DNA of 64,000 nucleotides from Tetrahymena thermophila SB210 (Eukaryota; Ciliophora; Oligohymenophorea; Hymenostomatida; Tetrahymenidae), in contig NW_002476162.1 in NCBI RefSeq assembly GCF_000189635.1, positions 124,001 through 188,000 of the forward strand, in the 5' to 3' direction. Under the pieces are notes generated by a model. That model saw only the letters and a program-made list of their open reading frames with translations. It did no database searches and had not been told where the DNA came from. The stretch's first letter is position 1, and every line of letters begins with the position of its first letter. This document shows, piece by piece, positions 1 to 11,925 of the stretch. The translations under genes and the position numbers were made by a program.

Positions 1-412
1 TTTATCCTAATCTGCACTAAAAGGTACACTGGCTATTTTAAATGAGAAATTGCGACTAGCCTAAACAATTAGAGACACATATTCCATCTTTTAGCTAAAA
101 ATTTTCTTTACATACTTAGCAAGTATTTTAAGTAGCGCACATAAGACATCCTTCTAATTAGCACTACTAGCACTGGTTTTATTATGGGTCAAAATAATAT
201 TCACAGTTACTTAGACAGCTTCTATAATCTTCACTTAGATAATAAGTAGTTTAGCATTGTTAACAAGTTTAATATTATTCTGAATATAAGTTAGAAGAAG
301 GATTTAATCCTACTTAGCAACTTTCGCAATTTTAAGAGCACTTAAAACATTAATTTTAGTAAGGATCAAATCCCTATCCTTAAGGGCAACCTTAATCACT
401 TGAAAATACCAA
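1..412 (-). CDS. 3' part of an unknown gene, cut by the left edge
   Basis: On the minus strand one frame is open from about 412 to the window edge and has normal Tetrahymena codon choice (many GCT, CTT, AAG). It begins after an in-frame TGA, so this is probably an exon entered through an acceptor near 412 (..TTGAG). The peptide is Leu/Ile/Lys/Ala-rich and looks helical (for example LTKINVLSALKIAKVAKQ). I do not recognise a family. The forward strand of the same stretch is also open but gives an implausibly Gln-rich product, as expected for the antisense of Leu-rich coding DNA. A possible first exon lies at 1255-1314 (minus; MNEIKEQRYRDRSRLRLKID), but the link is a guess. Confidence 0.5.
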
Positions 413-2394
413 GCTCAAGGAAATTAATAGCTATTTAAGATATGTATATTTTATCATTTTTAGTTTTTTTCTTACTTAAATTTTTGTTTAATTATTTATT
501 TATTATTTCTTTAATTAATTTTCTACTTTTTTTAAACAGAAAATGTTCGTTAAATAAATTGAATTCTGTTTATTTAAATAAAAAAATTCTTTCGTTGAAA
601 TTAAGTAAAAATAAATGCAAAGTAGAAAGTTAAAATCAACTTTTTTGTTTAAATGTTATGAATTTAGCATGATGAATTTCTTTTTATAAATCTATTATTT
701 TTTTTGGTTTAATTCAAATAAATAAAAAAGTTTACTTGCTAAAATCAAATTTAAAGGTCATTATATTATTGAGTGTTAAATAATGAGTATTTAACATACA
801 AATGCTAATTTCATTATTAAAATAATTCTCATTTATTATTTTGCTATAGTTTGTATAGTTTTAAGTATTTTTAAATTATTTTAGCAACCTTATTATATAA
901 TATAAATCTTCATTAAACAAGATCTGAAAGTAAAGCAGTCATTTTTTCAACTGATGATTTTTTAATTTTTTTATAAAAATGAAAATATGATTTTATTAAT
1001 ATTCTAACTGAATATTATAAGGTATATATTTATTTAAAATAAAAGAGTAAAATAAGATATTTTTAAATAAAATGCAAGAGATTTTTAGTTTTATTGATTT
1101 ATGTTTAGAGACTATATTACCATTTGAATTATTTAACAACAAATAAAATAAGAATCAATTTTTTATTTTCTTTACAAATCAAAAATAAATAATGTATGTA
1201 TCTCTCAGTTTTAAATTTTACTGGATAAATAAATTTAATGTAAATTAAATAAACATCAATTTTTAATCTTAGTCTTGATCTATCTCTGTATCTCTGTTCC
1301 TTAATTTCATTCAAAAGTAAATGAAATAAATTGAGTGTCTAAATATTTTTTAAATTTAGAATGATAGATTGCAATTAGTATTTTAAATATATTTTATTCT
1401 TTCTTTTATAAAATAATTGTTAGCTTTATTCTTTATTTGAAAAAATTGCTATTTTATTAATTCTTTGTTTTATGTTTTTTTATTATCTGTAATTATTTGT
1501 TTATTAACAAAACCCTTTTTGTTTTAGATTATACTGGATTTGATTAATCACAAGAATTAAGAAAATAAAATAGAAGAAGTAGAAGAAACAAAAATTGAAT
1601 GATTATTTTAAATTTCCTTTTTTTCAAAGTTATTAATTTAATTTTCTTTTTGTTCAAAAAGCTAAAAGCTGAAAAATAATAAAAGCAATATAATTAGTAT
1701 AGAAGAACTCTTAAATAATAGTAAATACTTATATAAAATAAAGCTATTATCGATATGTAATTAGATAAATAATTTAATTTAAAATATTTGGACATTTTAA
1801 TTATTATATCTTTTTAATTCATAATCTTCTTAGTACATTACTTTTTTCAAACAACATAAATTCAAAAATCTAGTTAAATCAAAAACTATAAAAGAAATAA
1901 AATAATTATTTTAAGTTGATTTTTTAGTATTTTGTGGCATGGATTTTTAAAAATAAAATAGTATAACTTTGGTTAAAAATTTGAAGAAAAATAATAAAAC
2001 TTAGCTTCTCAAGATAATGAAATAATATCATGAAAACTTCCTATGTAATTTAGCTTTTATTTCAATTTTTATTTTTCAGTTGATTGACTGGTTAGATTTT
2101 TAAATAACTCATTTGACTGTAAATAAAAATAATAGTTAAATAAATTTTGTCACAATCATGAATTTTTGAAAGAAAAAAAGTTTTTTCACATAATTAATAT
2201 AATTATATTTAAATACAAAAAGAAGCTCTTGTTTTGCAGCTATTACAATAATATCTTAAAGAGAAAAAATAAATAATTGATTGACATTTAAATATGCTCC
2301 ATATTACAAATACTAATGGGTTAAATAAGTTGTAAATTTTAAAAAAATTATTTTTAGCTCCTTACAAAATAATTTTTATGAACCTAAAATACAT
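413..2394. other. intergenic or intronic AT-rich stretch
   Basis: Very AT-rich with long A and T runs. The only coding-like pieces are a short minus-strand ORF starting at 1314 and a short Lys/Glu-rich plus-strand stretch at about 1528-1602. Neither has enough support to be called a gene. No RNA gene or repeat was seen. Confidence 0.5.
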
Positions 2395-2665
2395 ACTTAT
2401 GCTCATATTAATTGGCTCTTTAAGTAATTAGCTTCTCTTTTCATATTCGCAATTCACTTTTCCAGCCTAAATCTTTTTGATAGTCATAATAGCGACTAGC
2501 TTTCCAATTTTAATTTCATCGATAATAAGTGACTTTTTGAGACCACTTCATTCTTGAATCAATACTAATCCAGATTAGATCCTTATTATTTCTTCATATA
2601 ACCTGTTAATTCAGGTCTACCTTCAACTGACTTTAAATTTCTCTCATCATCTTTTAGATTTCTTA
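2395..2665 (-). pseudogene. relic of a dienelactone hydrolase-like gene
   Basis: This stretch aligns by eye with two parts of the intact gene at 3751-4604, in the same order and on the same strand. One part matches the start of exon 2 (compare 2396-2500 with 4195-4290). The other matches the first half of exon 1 (compare 2515-2660 with 4435-4570), with identical runs such as the one encoding EGRP. The intron and roughly 80 bases of exon 1 are missing between the two blocks. The catalytic Cys and His regions are absent. It contains in-frame TGA codons and no usable start. It is best explained as a decayed tandem copy. Confidence 0.8.
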
Positions 2666-3750
2666 ATATTTAAAAAAATTATTTTTCAATAAATTTAGGT
2701 CTTAAATAATGAGGGATTAAAGTAGATTTAATTCATTATTTTCATTAATATGTCTTGCTCCATTCATTTTTTTAAGAAATTTGATAATTTACTATTTATT
2801 ACTTTTTGAATTATTTTTGTTATTTTTTTGTGCTTAATTATTTAAGATAATCTTATCATTGCCTTAAATTTTATTTCATATAATTTAATGGGGAAATTTA
2901 AAAAAGATAAGATTAGATGGAGAAAGAAAAATTTAAGGTTTATTTCAGTTTGAACATAATTAATTGACTTTTCTATTCAAAAAGTTGTTGTATAATAGTA
3001 AAAGCAAAATTATTAGTATAAAGCGACACTCTAGGAATAATAAATTTACTTTTAAAATATAAATAAATGTAAATTTAATTTAAATGATATTATTTAATTT
3101 TTTAATTGATAATTCTATTGTTTAACATTCTTTCTTAATGCAAATATCTACTTAAAAAAATTTTTAAATTAATCTTAATGACTTATAAATAAAATAAAAT
3201 GCTTTCTTTTAATAAGTTTTTAAAAACTTATCAGCATAAATAAATTTAAAGTAGAATGAAATATTGAAACCTTAAATTAAAGTAAAGTATTAAAAGTAAA
3301 TGAATAATATTAATTTTTTTTGATGACTGATTGAGTTTTTAATCACATCTACCCACAATCTATTATAAATGTAAATTTAAATTAAATAAAATTACTGATA
3401 ATCTTAATTTTCTGAAAGAATTATTTTAGTTTTTCTTCATAATATTATGTATGCAAAAATAAAAAAAGACTATCAATTATTTTAACAATTTTGGTTAACA
3501 CCTTAAAGAAAAAAAACTAAATAATGAATGATATTTGAATATTATATATCTTTAAAATTTCAAACACAGTTTGTATATATTTAATTTTTTTGTAGATTTT
3601 TAAAAAGATTTGTATAACTAAGTTAAAAATTTTCTCAGAACTAAAGTTAAAATCTTATTAATTGTAAAATTTTAAATTCAAAAAAATCACCATTATAAAA
3701 ATATAAAATACATCAACAAATAAATATTTTATTTATTAATATTATTTTCT
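2666..3750. other. intergenic AT-rich stretch
   Basis: About 1.1 kb between the hydrolase relic and the 3' end of the intact hydrolase gene. Only long A/T runs were seen. The decayed last exon of the relic may be hidden here but could not be recognised. Confidence 0.5.
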
Positions 3751-4604
3751 TCATTATAATATATTTTTAAAGAAATTAGTAACTTCTAAAAGAGCTTTTT
3801 AAGCTACTTCTGGGTTGTAATGACTTGAATTTTAATTCATGAATGCATGCTCAGCTCCTTTCCAAACGCTTTTTACATATTTATAAAAAATTTAATATTT
3901 TCAATAAATAAAAAATATTATTATTTTTTTGTTGATTACATTGCATTAAAATCTACTCCAGCTTTCTTTGCTTCAACTTCTAATTTTTTAGCAGTTTCAG
4001 GATCAGACATTCCTTTAATCTAATCTAACTCTCCAAAATGACCTTAAACAGGAACTTTTATTTTCTATATTGGGTATTTTGTTTAGTCAGGAATACCATA
4101 AAAAGGAGCACCTGCACTAAAGATGCCATCAGTTGCTGAAAGAGCAGCAAATGTGAGAGCACCACCTAAACAAAATCCTAAAATACCTACCTTTGTGCAT
4201 CCTAATTAATTCTTTAAGTAATTGGCAGCTCCTTTCATATCTTAAATTGCACCACTCCAGTCTAAATCTTTAAAGTAGTGACCAGCTTCCTTTTAAAAAT
4301 TTAAGTAATATAAAAATTAAAATTATTGTAAATACTTATAAATTAATTATCTTACTTCTCTATTTTTAGCAACAGCTCCTCTATAGACATCAGGGACTAA
4401 AACATTAAATCCCTAAGCAGCAACCTTATCAGCTGTGATAGTAAGCGACTAGTTAAGACCCCACCACTCTTGAATTAAAACTAATCCAAGTTTAGATCCT
4501 TCATATTTCTTTAAATAGCCTAATCCTTCTGGTCTACCTTCAACTAAAAACTTTAAATTTCTCTCACCTTCAGTAAGTATTTCAACAGAGAGCTTATCTT
4601 CCAT
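3751..4604 (-). CDS. dienelactone hydrolase family protein
   Basis: This is an alpha/beta hydrolase of the dienelactone hydrolase family, about 238 residues, the usual family length. Three exons join in frame: 4356-4604, 3940-4289 and 3751-3868, with introns of 66 and 71 nt having GTAAG/GTAAT donors and AG acceptors. The start is the only ATG ahead of the conserved part. Seen motifs: QEWWGLN near residue 48, EEAGHYFKDLDW across the first junction, the nucleophile elbow GFCLGGA with the catalytic Cys, an Asp in FGELD, and AEHAF with the catalytic His near the C-terminus. The Cys-Asp-His triad therefore looks intact. No signal peptide is visible, so it is likely cytosolic. The family hydrolyses cyclic esters or lactones; the physiological substrate here is unknown. 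A decayed copy lies 1.1 kb downstream. Confidence 0.93.
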
Positions 4605-5807
4605 TTTAATTTATCTTTGATAGTTTTTATTTATTATTTTTTAGATATTAAATTTTTTTTATTTTTTTATTTATGAACATATTTCTAAATATTTATCACG
4701 TATTTAAATTGATGCTTATTTTATTGTGATATTACTTTTTAAGAAATAGATAATTATTTCCAATAATAAAATTAATCAGATTAGTTTAGAAAATTTAAAG
4801 ACTAAATTTTGATGTAAAAATTAAGATGTAAAAAAATATTCTATAATTAGTCCTTGCAATAAAATAATTCTTTAATAGAATTTTTAAGCAAATAATAGCT
4901 AATTTGAAAACTTTTTTGATATTTTTGAAATATTTTATTGTTGAAAATAATTGTATTTTAGTTTTTGCGTTTAAAATAAGTGCACCACAAAAATGTATCT
5001 AAAAGTGAACCATAAAAAATGTATCAATAAGATCTAATAAATTTTATTTAAAATATAAAATTTTTTTTTTGAAAATTTAATTTCTGTTTAATCCATTTAT
5101 TTGATAAAATTTCTAGAAAAATTCGATAAAAAATGAAGATAGATATTTATTTTTGCTAAATAAATTTATAAATAAAATAATTTTTTAGAGACTTATCAAA
5201 AAATAAATCTAATTTGTAATTTTTTTTAATATCTTTAAATGTTTTTTTGTTGAAAATAATCTTCTTTTAGTTTTTGGAATTAAAGAAAGATCACCGCGAT
5301 AAAAATGTCAATAAGATCTAATAAATTTTATTTAAAATATAAAAATTTTTATTCGAAGTGTAATTTCTGTTAAATCCTTGAATTGACAAAAATTAATTTC
5401 TTGAATAATTCAAAAAAAAATTAACATATCTTTTTTTAATAATAAATACTTTTTAATTAATTTTATTCTGATATATTTTGTCAAATTAAATAACTAAATT
5501 TTTTTTCTTTTTAATTTCTGATAAATTATGAAATTTCAGTGATAAAAAATTTAGATTATTAAATTTACTTTTAGCTGTATCTTATGAGCTAAAAAATAAA
5601 GTTTTGAAAATATTTGATTAAATTTATTTAATGAGCTTATAAAAATTATAAAATACAAAAATTTATATGTAAAGATATGACTGAAATGTTAAAATAAAAA
5701 GCAGATATATAGTTAAATAAATTTCTAATATAAAAATTAACAATTTTCTGTAATTTAGAATAGAATTATAAATATATATTTTAATTTAAATAATTTATAT
5801 GAACAAA
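4605..5807. other. intergenic stretch containing a duplicated segment
   Basis: Upstream region of the hydrolase gene. Apart from the direct duplication listed separately (about 4860-5110 and 5165-5400), only AT-rich sequence was seen. Confidence 0.5.
4860..5400. repeat. imperfect direct duplication, two copies of about 250 bp
   Basis: The segment at about 4860-5110 recurs at about 5165-5400 in the same orientation. Shared blocks include TTGTTGAAAATAAT, a run through AATAAGATCTAATAAATTTT and the following AT-rich tract, and TAATTTCTGTT. Several indels separate the copies, so it is an old non-coding tandem duplication, not a recent mobile insertion. No terminal repeats or ORF were seen. Confidence 0.75.
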
Positions 5808-8800
5808 TCATTCACAATGTAAGTCCATTAGAGTAAATAGAGGTGAGTACTGAATATAAGGAATAACTTCATTGATTAATGCCAAAATAGTTAAAAGCTA
5901 CCTTTCTCTATATAAACACAATTCTTTATGCAATTGCAAAGGATTTTCTTTATCAATCAACGAAGAGTCACCAAATTTAATCAAATAATTATTTTCATAA
6001 ATTAACTTTAATATTTCGTATTACAATTTGTATGGTCTATTAATTTTTTTTTTAATAAATCTAAATAGATATATGTTTATAAATAAATAAATTACTTAGG
6101 TTAGTTTTATGAGCTACTATAAAGACGACTTAAGTATTACAATGAAACTAGTTATGTTTAAATTTCTAATATCTATTTGATTTGACCAAAGCTCAAATAA
6201 CTTCTTGTATTAATTCTATCAAAATTTTTCCTTAAATAAATATAAATTAAAATTAATTTTACACATCAAACTATCTCCCATCTTCTTTTAATTTTAGAAT
6301 TGCCTTGTTAATACTGATATTCAAATTAATTAAATTTAAAAAAGTAAAACAATGTTTACTCTGAGGGGAAAATATCTAAATTTTTAATATTTTTAGAATT
6401 CAATATAAACTCAAAAGATGAACAACTATCAGATTTATTTATACCAAATTCTGTAAAAAACTATTAATTGCTAGTTTATTTGATAAAAATTATTAATTTA
6501 CTACAAATAATTTTTAAGTTTACATAAATTCTAGATGTTTTAAATTTTAAGAACCTTTCCAATGTTCGAAGAAGCCCTCTTTTGATAGATTTTCATTATT
6601 AGTAATAGCAAAATACTCAATCGACTTATTAATTTAAAGAGATTTTGCCAATTATTACAAATCACCTGATATATTCATTTTAAACTGTAAACTAACCTTC
6701 TTTATCTATTCAGAATGCTCAATAAATTTTGATAAAGATGTTAGTTATGGAAGCCAGTCTAATTTTATTAAAAAAAAAGCAATTAAACTTAAAAAAAAAC
6801 TTTAAATAAAAATTACATCCTTAAATTTTGATTTCCTTTAAATTGGATTTAATTGAAATATTAGATAAAAGGCTCTCAGAATTATTAAATACGTACATTC
6901 TAATTTTATTAAAATTTAAATTAAAAAATATAAAGTTAGATAATAATGAAGCAACGATTGAAGAAGATTGAAGCTTTCAATGTGCTAATTTGATTGGAGT
7001 ATACTATTTATGCTATTAATGTTAGAAGAGTCCAACTATAAGTTACTGTTTTAATTAAATAATATTAACTTAGCATTTTAAAATTAATGATTAATTTTTA
7101 TAATAAATATGTTATAAATAATTAATTAATTACCTTATATTCAATTTAAGATTTTTTATACTTTTATTTTTTGCTATTCCTAACATCATTTAATCAAGAT
7201 ATTTGGATCCTTGACCGCTATAAAAGAAGAAGAAAAATAATCAAATCAAAAAATAAATTGTAAGCTAATAAAATACTCAATAAAAACTTTGAAAGTACTA
7301 ATGGAAGTGTTTTTTTAAATTCCTTGCTAGAAGTAAGACAAACACTCTTTTTTGTATTCAGCAGCTCTTTAAACGGTTATTAATAAAATATAAATGAATT
7401 AATCAATATTATATATAGGATTATCTAATTAATCTTTACCTTAAATTTAAAACAAATTTTTGTAATATTTAGTTTTTAAACAAATTCTTTCCAATTGTCT
7501 AAATAGCATAATTGTTATCAATTCTAGATCTATTTTTTATAATATTCTATGTACCTCTAAATAATATCATATTAAATACCTTTAAAAACTAATCCTTAGC
7601 TATTTAATGCTTTTATTCTTAGTAAATAAATTTTAAAAATCTATTTATCCTATTATTGTGTTTCTTGATAAAAAGAAATTAAATAAATATAAATTAATTA
7701 ATTAATAATTTAAAAATTAAGTTACTCGAATAATAGCTACACTTTTTCAACAACTTAATGTTACCCTATACCATTTATTATTGATTATAATGTCTTAACA
7801 TCTGAATTAGTGCAGTTTTAACTTAATTCAAACTTAAAGAATTTTATTGATTTGTTAGCAGCTAACCCTTGCTCTATAAACTATGATTTATTTATTTTCC
7901 TATAAAAAGTATTGATGTGTTAAGCTTGATAAAAATATAAATACTTTACCCTGTTATGATTTCTAAGTGCTTTAAATTTGGTGCATTTTATAAATATTCT
8001 TTTAAGGATTTTAGAGAGTCTGCTTCTATTACACTATAAATGGAAAATAAAATTATAAACCTAAATTTATAAATAAATACTCAAAGCTTATGATAAGATT
8101 CTCGAGAAAGCTAGAATTTTGTTAAGGATTGAGTATATTGTTGATCATCAAATACTCTACATTGAAATTTTTATTAACATCTTCTAAATACAAAGATTTT
8201 ATGTATTTATTTTCTGAAAAACCTTTCCTTATCACATCCCAGCAAACTGGGCAAATGCACCCTCTTATAAAATTATATTTTTAATCCTAATTTAATTGGA
8301 AATAAATGTTACATGTCATCGTAAGCTATATGGCCACTTAAAGATTTTGAACTTTCATACATATCATCACTTTGAGAGCATTTAGACTAAATAAAAAAGT
8401 AATTATAAACTATGTTCGAGTACTAGAAATTTTAACTTTATCTAGCCTGATTGGACAATCAGGAGGATTCATATAATTGAATGATATTGTTTTTTCAGTC
8501 TCAATCAATAGAAATATCCTTCTTTAACCTAAATAGAACATGCTTCTTTCTAATTTAATAATTTTTCCAAAACGTAGAACTAATTAATTACTACTTTAAA
8601 TTTCTGAAGAATAATTAAATTTCAAGTAAAGCCCGGTTAATAATCATTCAAAAGTATTTTCCTAATTAAAATCTAAATTTTAACAAGATATATTGATATT
8701 TATTCAGCTTACTTAAAAATAAAATGATTTCAAGTGTTCATAAAATAGAATAATTAAATTTTGTTGATTTTACATAATATACTATTCCATTTATTATTCT

Positions 8801-9333
8801 ACTATAAGACCTATAAAAATAAATCGGTTAACATACATTTAATTTATTTGTGTATCTTTTAATACTTAACATATCTAATACCTCAATCTCATTTTTTTTA
8901 AAAATGTTAATTAATTTTGTTTTTCTTTTTATGTTACCCTATATACATGGAATAGGGATTTTATATTTTTTAAAAAGATATTTTGATTATTCATAAATAT
9001 AATAGAGCTATTTATAACAATGTTCTAATATTTAGGAAAACTAAATTTATAGAAGTTTAAAAATTTCAGATAAATTAATTGCAAAGACATATAAATATTA
9101 TTGCATTTATAAAAATAATTTAAAAACACAAATAGTAAACAGAATATTATCAATTGTACCAACACATATGAATATATTTTAGATTCATGATTATCTATTT
9201 TTTTTTTTTTTGAGGAGAATTACAAGTATGATAAAGAAGAAGTTAGTGAATAAATTAATGATACTTGTAGTAAAATAATTAAAGAGTTTAAGAATATTTT
9301 TTAAATTTACTTTTTGAATTAATTCTTCCTCAT
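5808..9333 (-). CDS. multi-exon leucine-rich-repeat-like protein
   Basis: A minus-strand gene of at least eight short exons, each about 100-250 nt, separated by 50-100-nt AT-rich introns. Exon peptides repeat an LRR-like pattern and several end just before a GT donor: NLKHLEII (about 7960), IKNLKLNIR (about 7160), LQKFVLNL (about 7450), VEKVQLLFEQLNF (about 7730). An exon near 8250 carries CICPVCWDV. The last exon (about 5810-5990) ends with LFTLMDLHCE and TGA at 5808. The 5' end is uncertain: a minus frame is open from an ATG at 9333 to about 8710, but the junction into the exon near 8640 was not resolved. LRR-type repeats usually bind proteins. The architecture resembles the gene at 32446-34449. 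Confidence 0.6.
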
Positions 9334-9646
9334 TTTCTGTCTTTTCCTATTTATTAAATGCTCTATTTTACAAAAAAAGAATTAAAATAAAATAATTAAC
9401 ATTATAGTTTAGTTATTGAATTCATATAAATTTTAATAAACAACTTTTCTTAGTTAAATTAAAAATTAATTTTAAAACTAAACTTAAATATTTTTTGTTG
9501 AAAAATTTCAAAAAATAAATATAATTTACATATATTTATGAATATAATTAATAAATTTGTGATTAACCAAATCTAATCATCTTTTATAATAATTTTTATG
9601 CAAATTACAAACATGTACGAGTATTTTTTAAATAATTAAATTTAAA

Positions 9647-10926
9647 TCAAAGTTTTTAAGCTATAGGATGGTGTGTATGACTATGATCATGGTCAGTATA
9701 AACTTAATGAGCATGTTAGTCATCTAAAATTATATGCTCTTTTTTCTTTTTCATATATAAAAGAGTTGTTGAGAGATAAATAATTATTCCAAAAATAATT
9801 GTAAGCGATCCTACTAGTATATCCACAGGAGAATCATTAATACTTAAGTCATCAATTTTACAAACGATATTAGAATAATCTACTTATCCATTCTACTAGA
9901 CTAACACTCCTTTTACACTACCTCCAGAATAATTCACAGAATAATTTTATAAATCAAAGCTAAAAGAACTGATTTAAATTTGATTAAGACTAAATCCTCC
10001 GATTCCATAAATAGAAGTATAGTGCTTTGTAGTAAATGTATCAAAATCTCCGTGTATTTAAGATACAATATCTGAAGAGCTTGGATGAGAAATGCTAACT
10101 AACGAGCAATTATCTTTACTAGAAACTAATATCTTGCCATAAACTTTATTAATTTACTACAAATTATCTCCTGCCAATACAGCTTATATAATACTTGCAT
10201 TTTAGACGATTTTTACATTTAATTAAATATTTGATGAAGAAGTTATAGAAAAACCTGAAGCTAAAAAGCTGGTAGCTAAGTTAGATAAAGCACCTAAGCT
10301 TGATATGCCTAATTATGTTCCATTTGATGCTAAATATTCTAATTGCTTGTATTTTTGACCTTCTTACTGATCAGAGTCGTACTAAAAATCAAACAAGTAA
10401 ACACTAATTATAAAATTGATATATAAATAATCTAAAAAATACAATGATTAATGCTAAATTTAAATAAATAAAATTATATTATAGATTTGAAGTATTTCAT
10501 TATATTTTATATTTACTCATCAGATTTAAAGCATGTCCATCTCACTGTTAAACTAGATATACGAGTAGGAGAGTTATATGTATCGTAAACAACATAAAAT
10601 GAATCATTTGTAATAAATGTTGCATATGTTTGAATCGCAATACCCTTATCTGAAACCTAATCACTTCCAATATGGACTATCTAGGTGAAACATTTAATAG
10701 GATTTTTAGGATTAGGAGAGTTTATAGATGTGTCTAAATCATTTTTATTTGCGTCGAAATGAGAGTTAAAAAATACTTACTTATATAACTTTATAACTTG
10801 ATCATGAGAGTCTAGAAATTAAATTTCTCCTTCCTAAGAAGAAATAATTGCTGAAGATACGGAAGAAATAGTAGTAAATGAAAAAATCAAAGCCGTGCAG
10901 AGGCTAATTTATATTTGGTTTCTCAT
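9647..10926 (-). CDS. secreted or type I membrane protein with His-rich cytosolic tail
   Basis: Two exons, 10517-10926 and 9647-10403, join in frame (GA|T) into 388 residues. Residues 1-25 form a signal peptide with a hydrophobic stretch. A beta-rich, Ser/Thr/Asn-rich extracellular part follows, with a segment ending TVRWTCFKSD that resembles the end of an H-type lectin-like beta sandwich. This assignment is tentative. One transmembrane helix (ILVGSLTIIFGIIIYLSTTLLY) lies near the C-terminus, then KKKK as stop-transfer signal, then a short tail with the His/Asp cluster HDHSHTHH. The tail could bind metal. A downstream acceptor at 10382 would break the frame, so the acceptor at 10404-10405 was chosen. 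The gene diverges from the ADP-ribosylglycohydrolase gene. Confidence 0.75.
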
Positions 10927-11925
10927 ACTTAAAGCAGTCAGTAATTTTATTAGTTGAAAATAACACTGTTTAAATAACTTTAAAATATTTACTTATGTTT
11001 TATAATCTATTACGTATTCTTTAACTTTTTGCTTGTTAAATATTGTTTATTATTAAATTTCAACTTTTGCTGACTTTATTTAATCTATCAACTTAGTTAA
11101 TTTCGATTACAAAATTAAATGAATAAATATACCTTTTTAAGCCACAAATAGTTATTTGAAGTACTACACACAACTGATTTAGATTTTTATTTATTTATTT
11201 ACTTTCTAGCTTTGGATTGAAAATATCTTCACCAAACTTAAATTTATGTTAAAAATATTTAAATTTTTATTTAGAAAAGTATTTAATAAAATTTAAAAAA
11301 AAATAAAAATTTAGTTTTACTAAAATATTTCTTTAAAATAGTATTAATTTAAAAAAGAATATTATTTTAAAAAAAGTATGTATATCACAATAAAGAAATC
11401 TAACTAACTCTCTTTTTATGTTCTATCTTATTGAAAATCATTAATTGCATAGCTTTAGCTCTATAAAAATATAATAATATCCTGTCGTAATAAATTAAAG
11501 TAAGTAAGTTTTTAATACAATTGATTGACAAAAAAAATAAATATCAAAAATATTTTTAATTTTATCCAAAAATTTGAGAATAATTAGAATTTTTTGTTTA
11601 ATTTTAAAAGTTTTTTATTTTTTTAAAATATTGTTTAAAACAATTTGTCATAAAATTTTTGAATTATTTGAAGAAAAGAAAAATAATAAATATATTTAAA
11701 TAATAGAAATAAAAAATGTTTTCTTCTAACAAATTTTTTAATTTGTTTTCATTAGGATATTCTAATAACTAATAGTAAAAAATATCAAAATTTTAGATAT
11801 CCAAGCTGTTTTAATTGAAGATTATAAAAATTTAGATTTAATTAGCTCAGGAAAAGTGAGAAAGAGTTAAGATTAATAGAATTTTTTTCAAATTTTAAAA
11901 AATAAGATATTAAATACTCAATAAG
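10927..11925. promoter_or_regulatory. divergent intergenic region between two genes
   Basis: About 1 kb separating the start at 10926 (minus) from the start at 11926 (plus). It presumably holds both promoters, but no recognisable motif was seen. A plus-strand ATG at 11716 opens a short Ser/Asn-rich frame that could be an extra 5' exon of the downstream gene. Confidence 0.4.

Noticed and set aside
3..440. Gln-rich plus-strand ORF at the left edge
   Set aside because: The minus strand reads as an ordinary Leu/Ile/Ala/Lys protein with typical codons; the plus frame is its antisense shadow, with Gln arising from complements of Leu codons.
9207..9500. Plus-strand small ORF (EENYKYDKEEVSEQ..)
   Set aside because: It needs a different length for the T14 run to link to a start, and it is antisense to an open minus-strand frame that fits the 5' part of the LRR-like gene.
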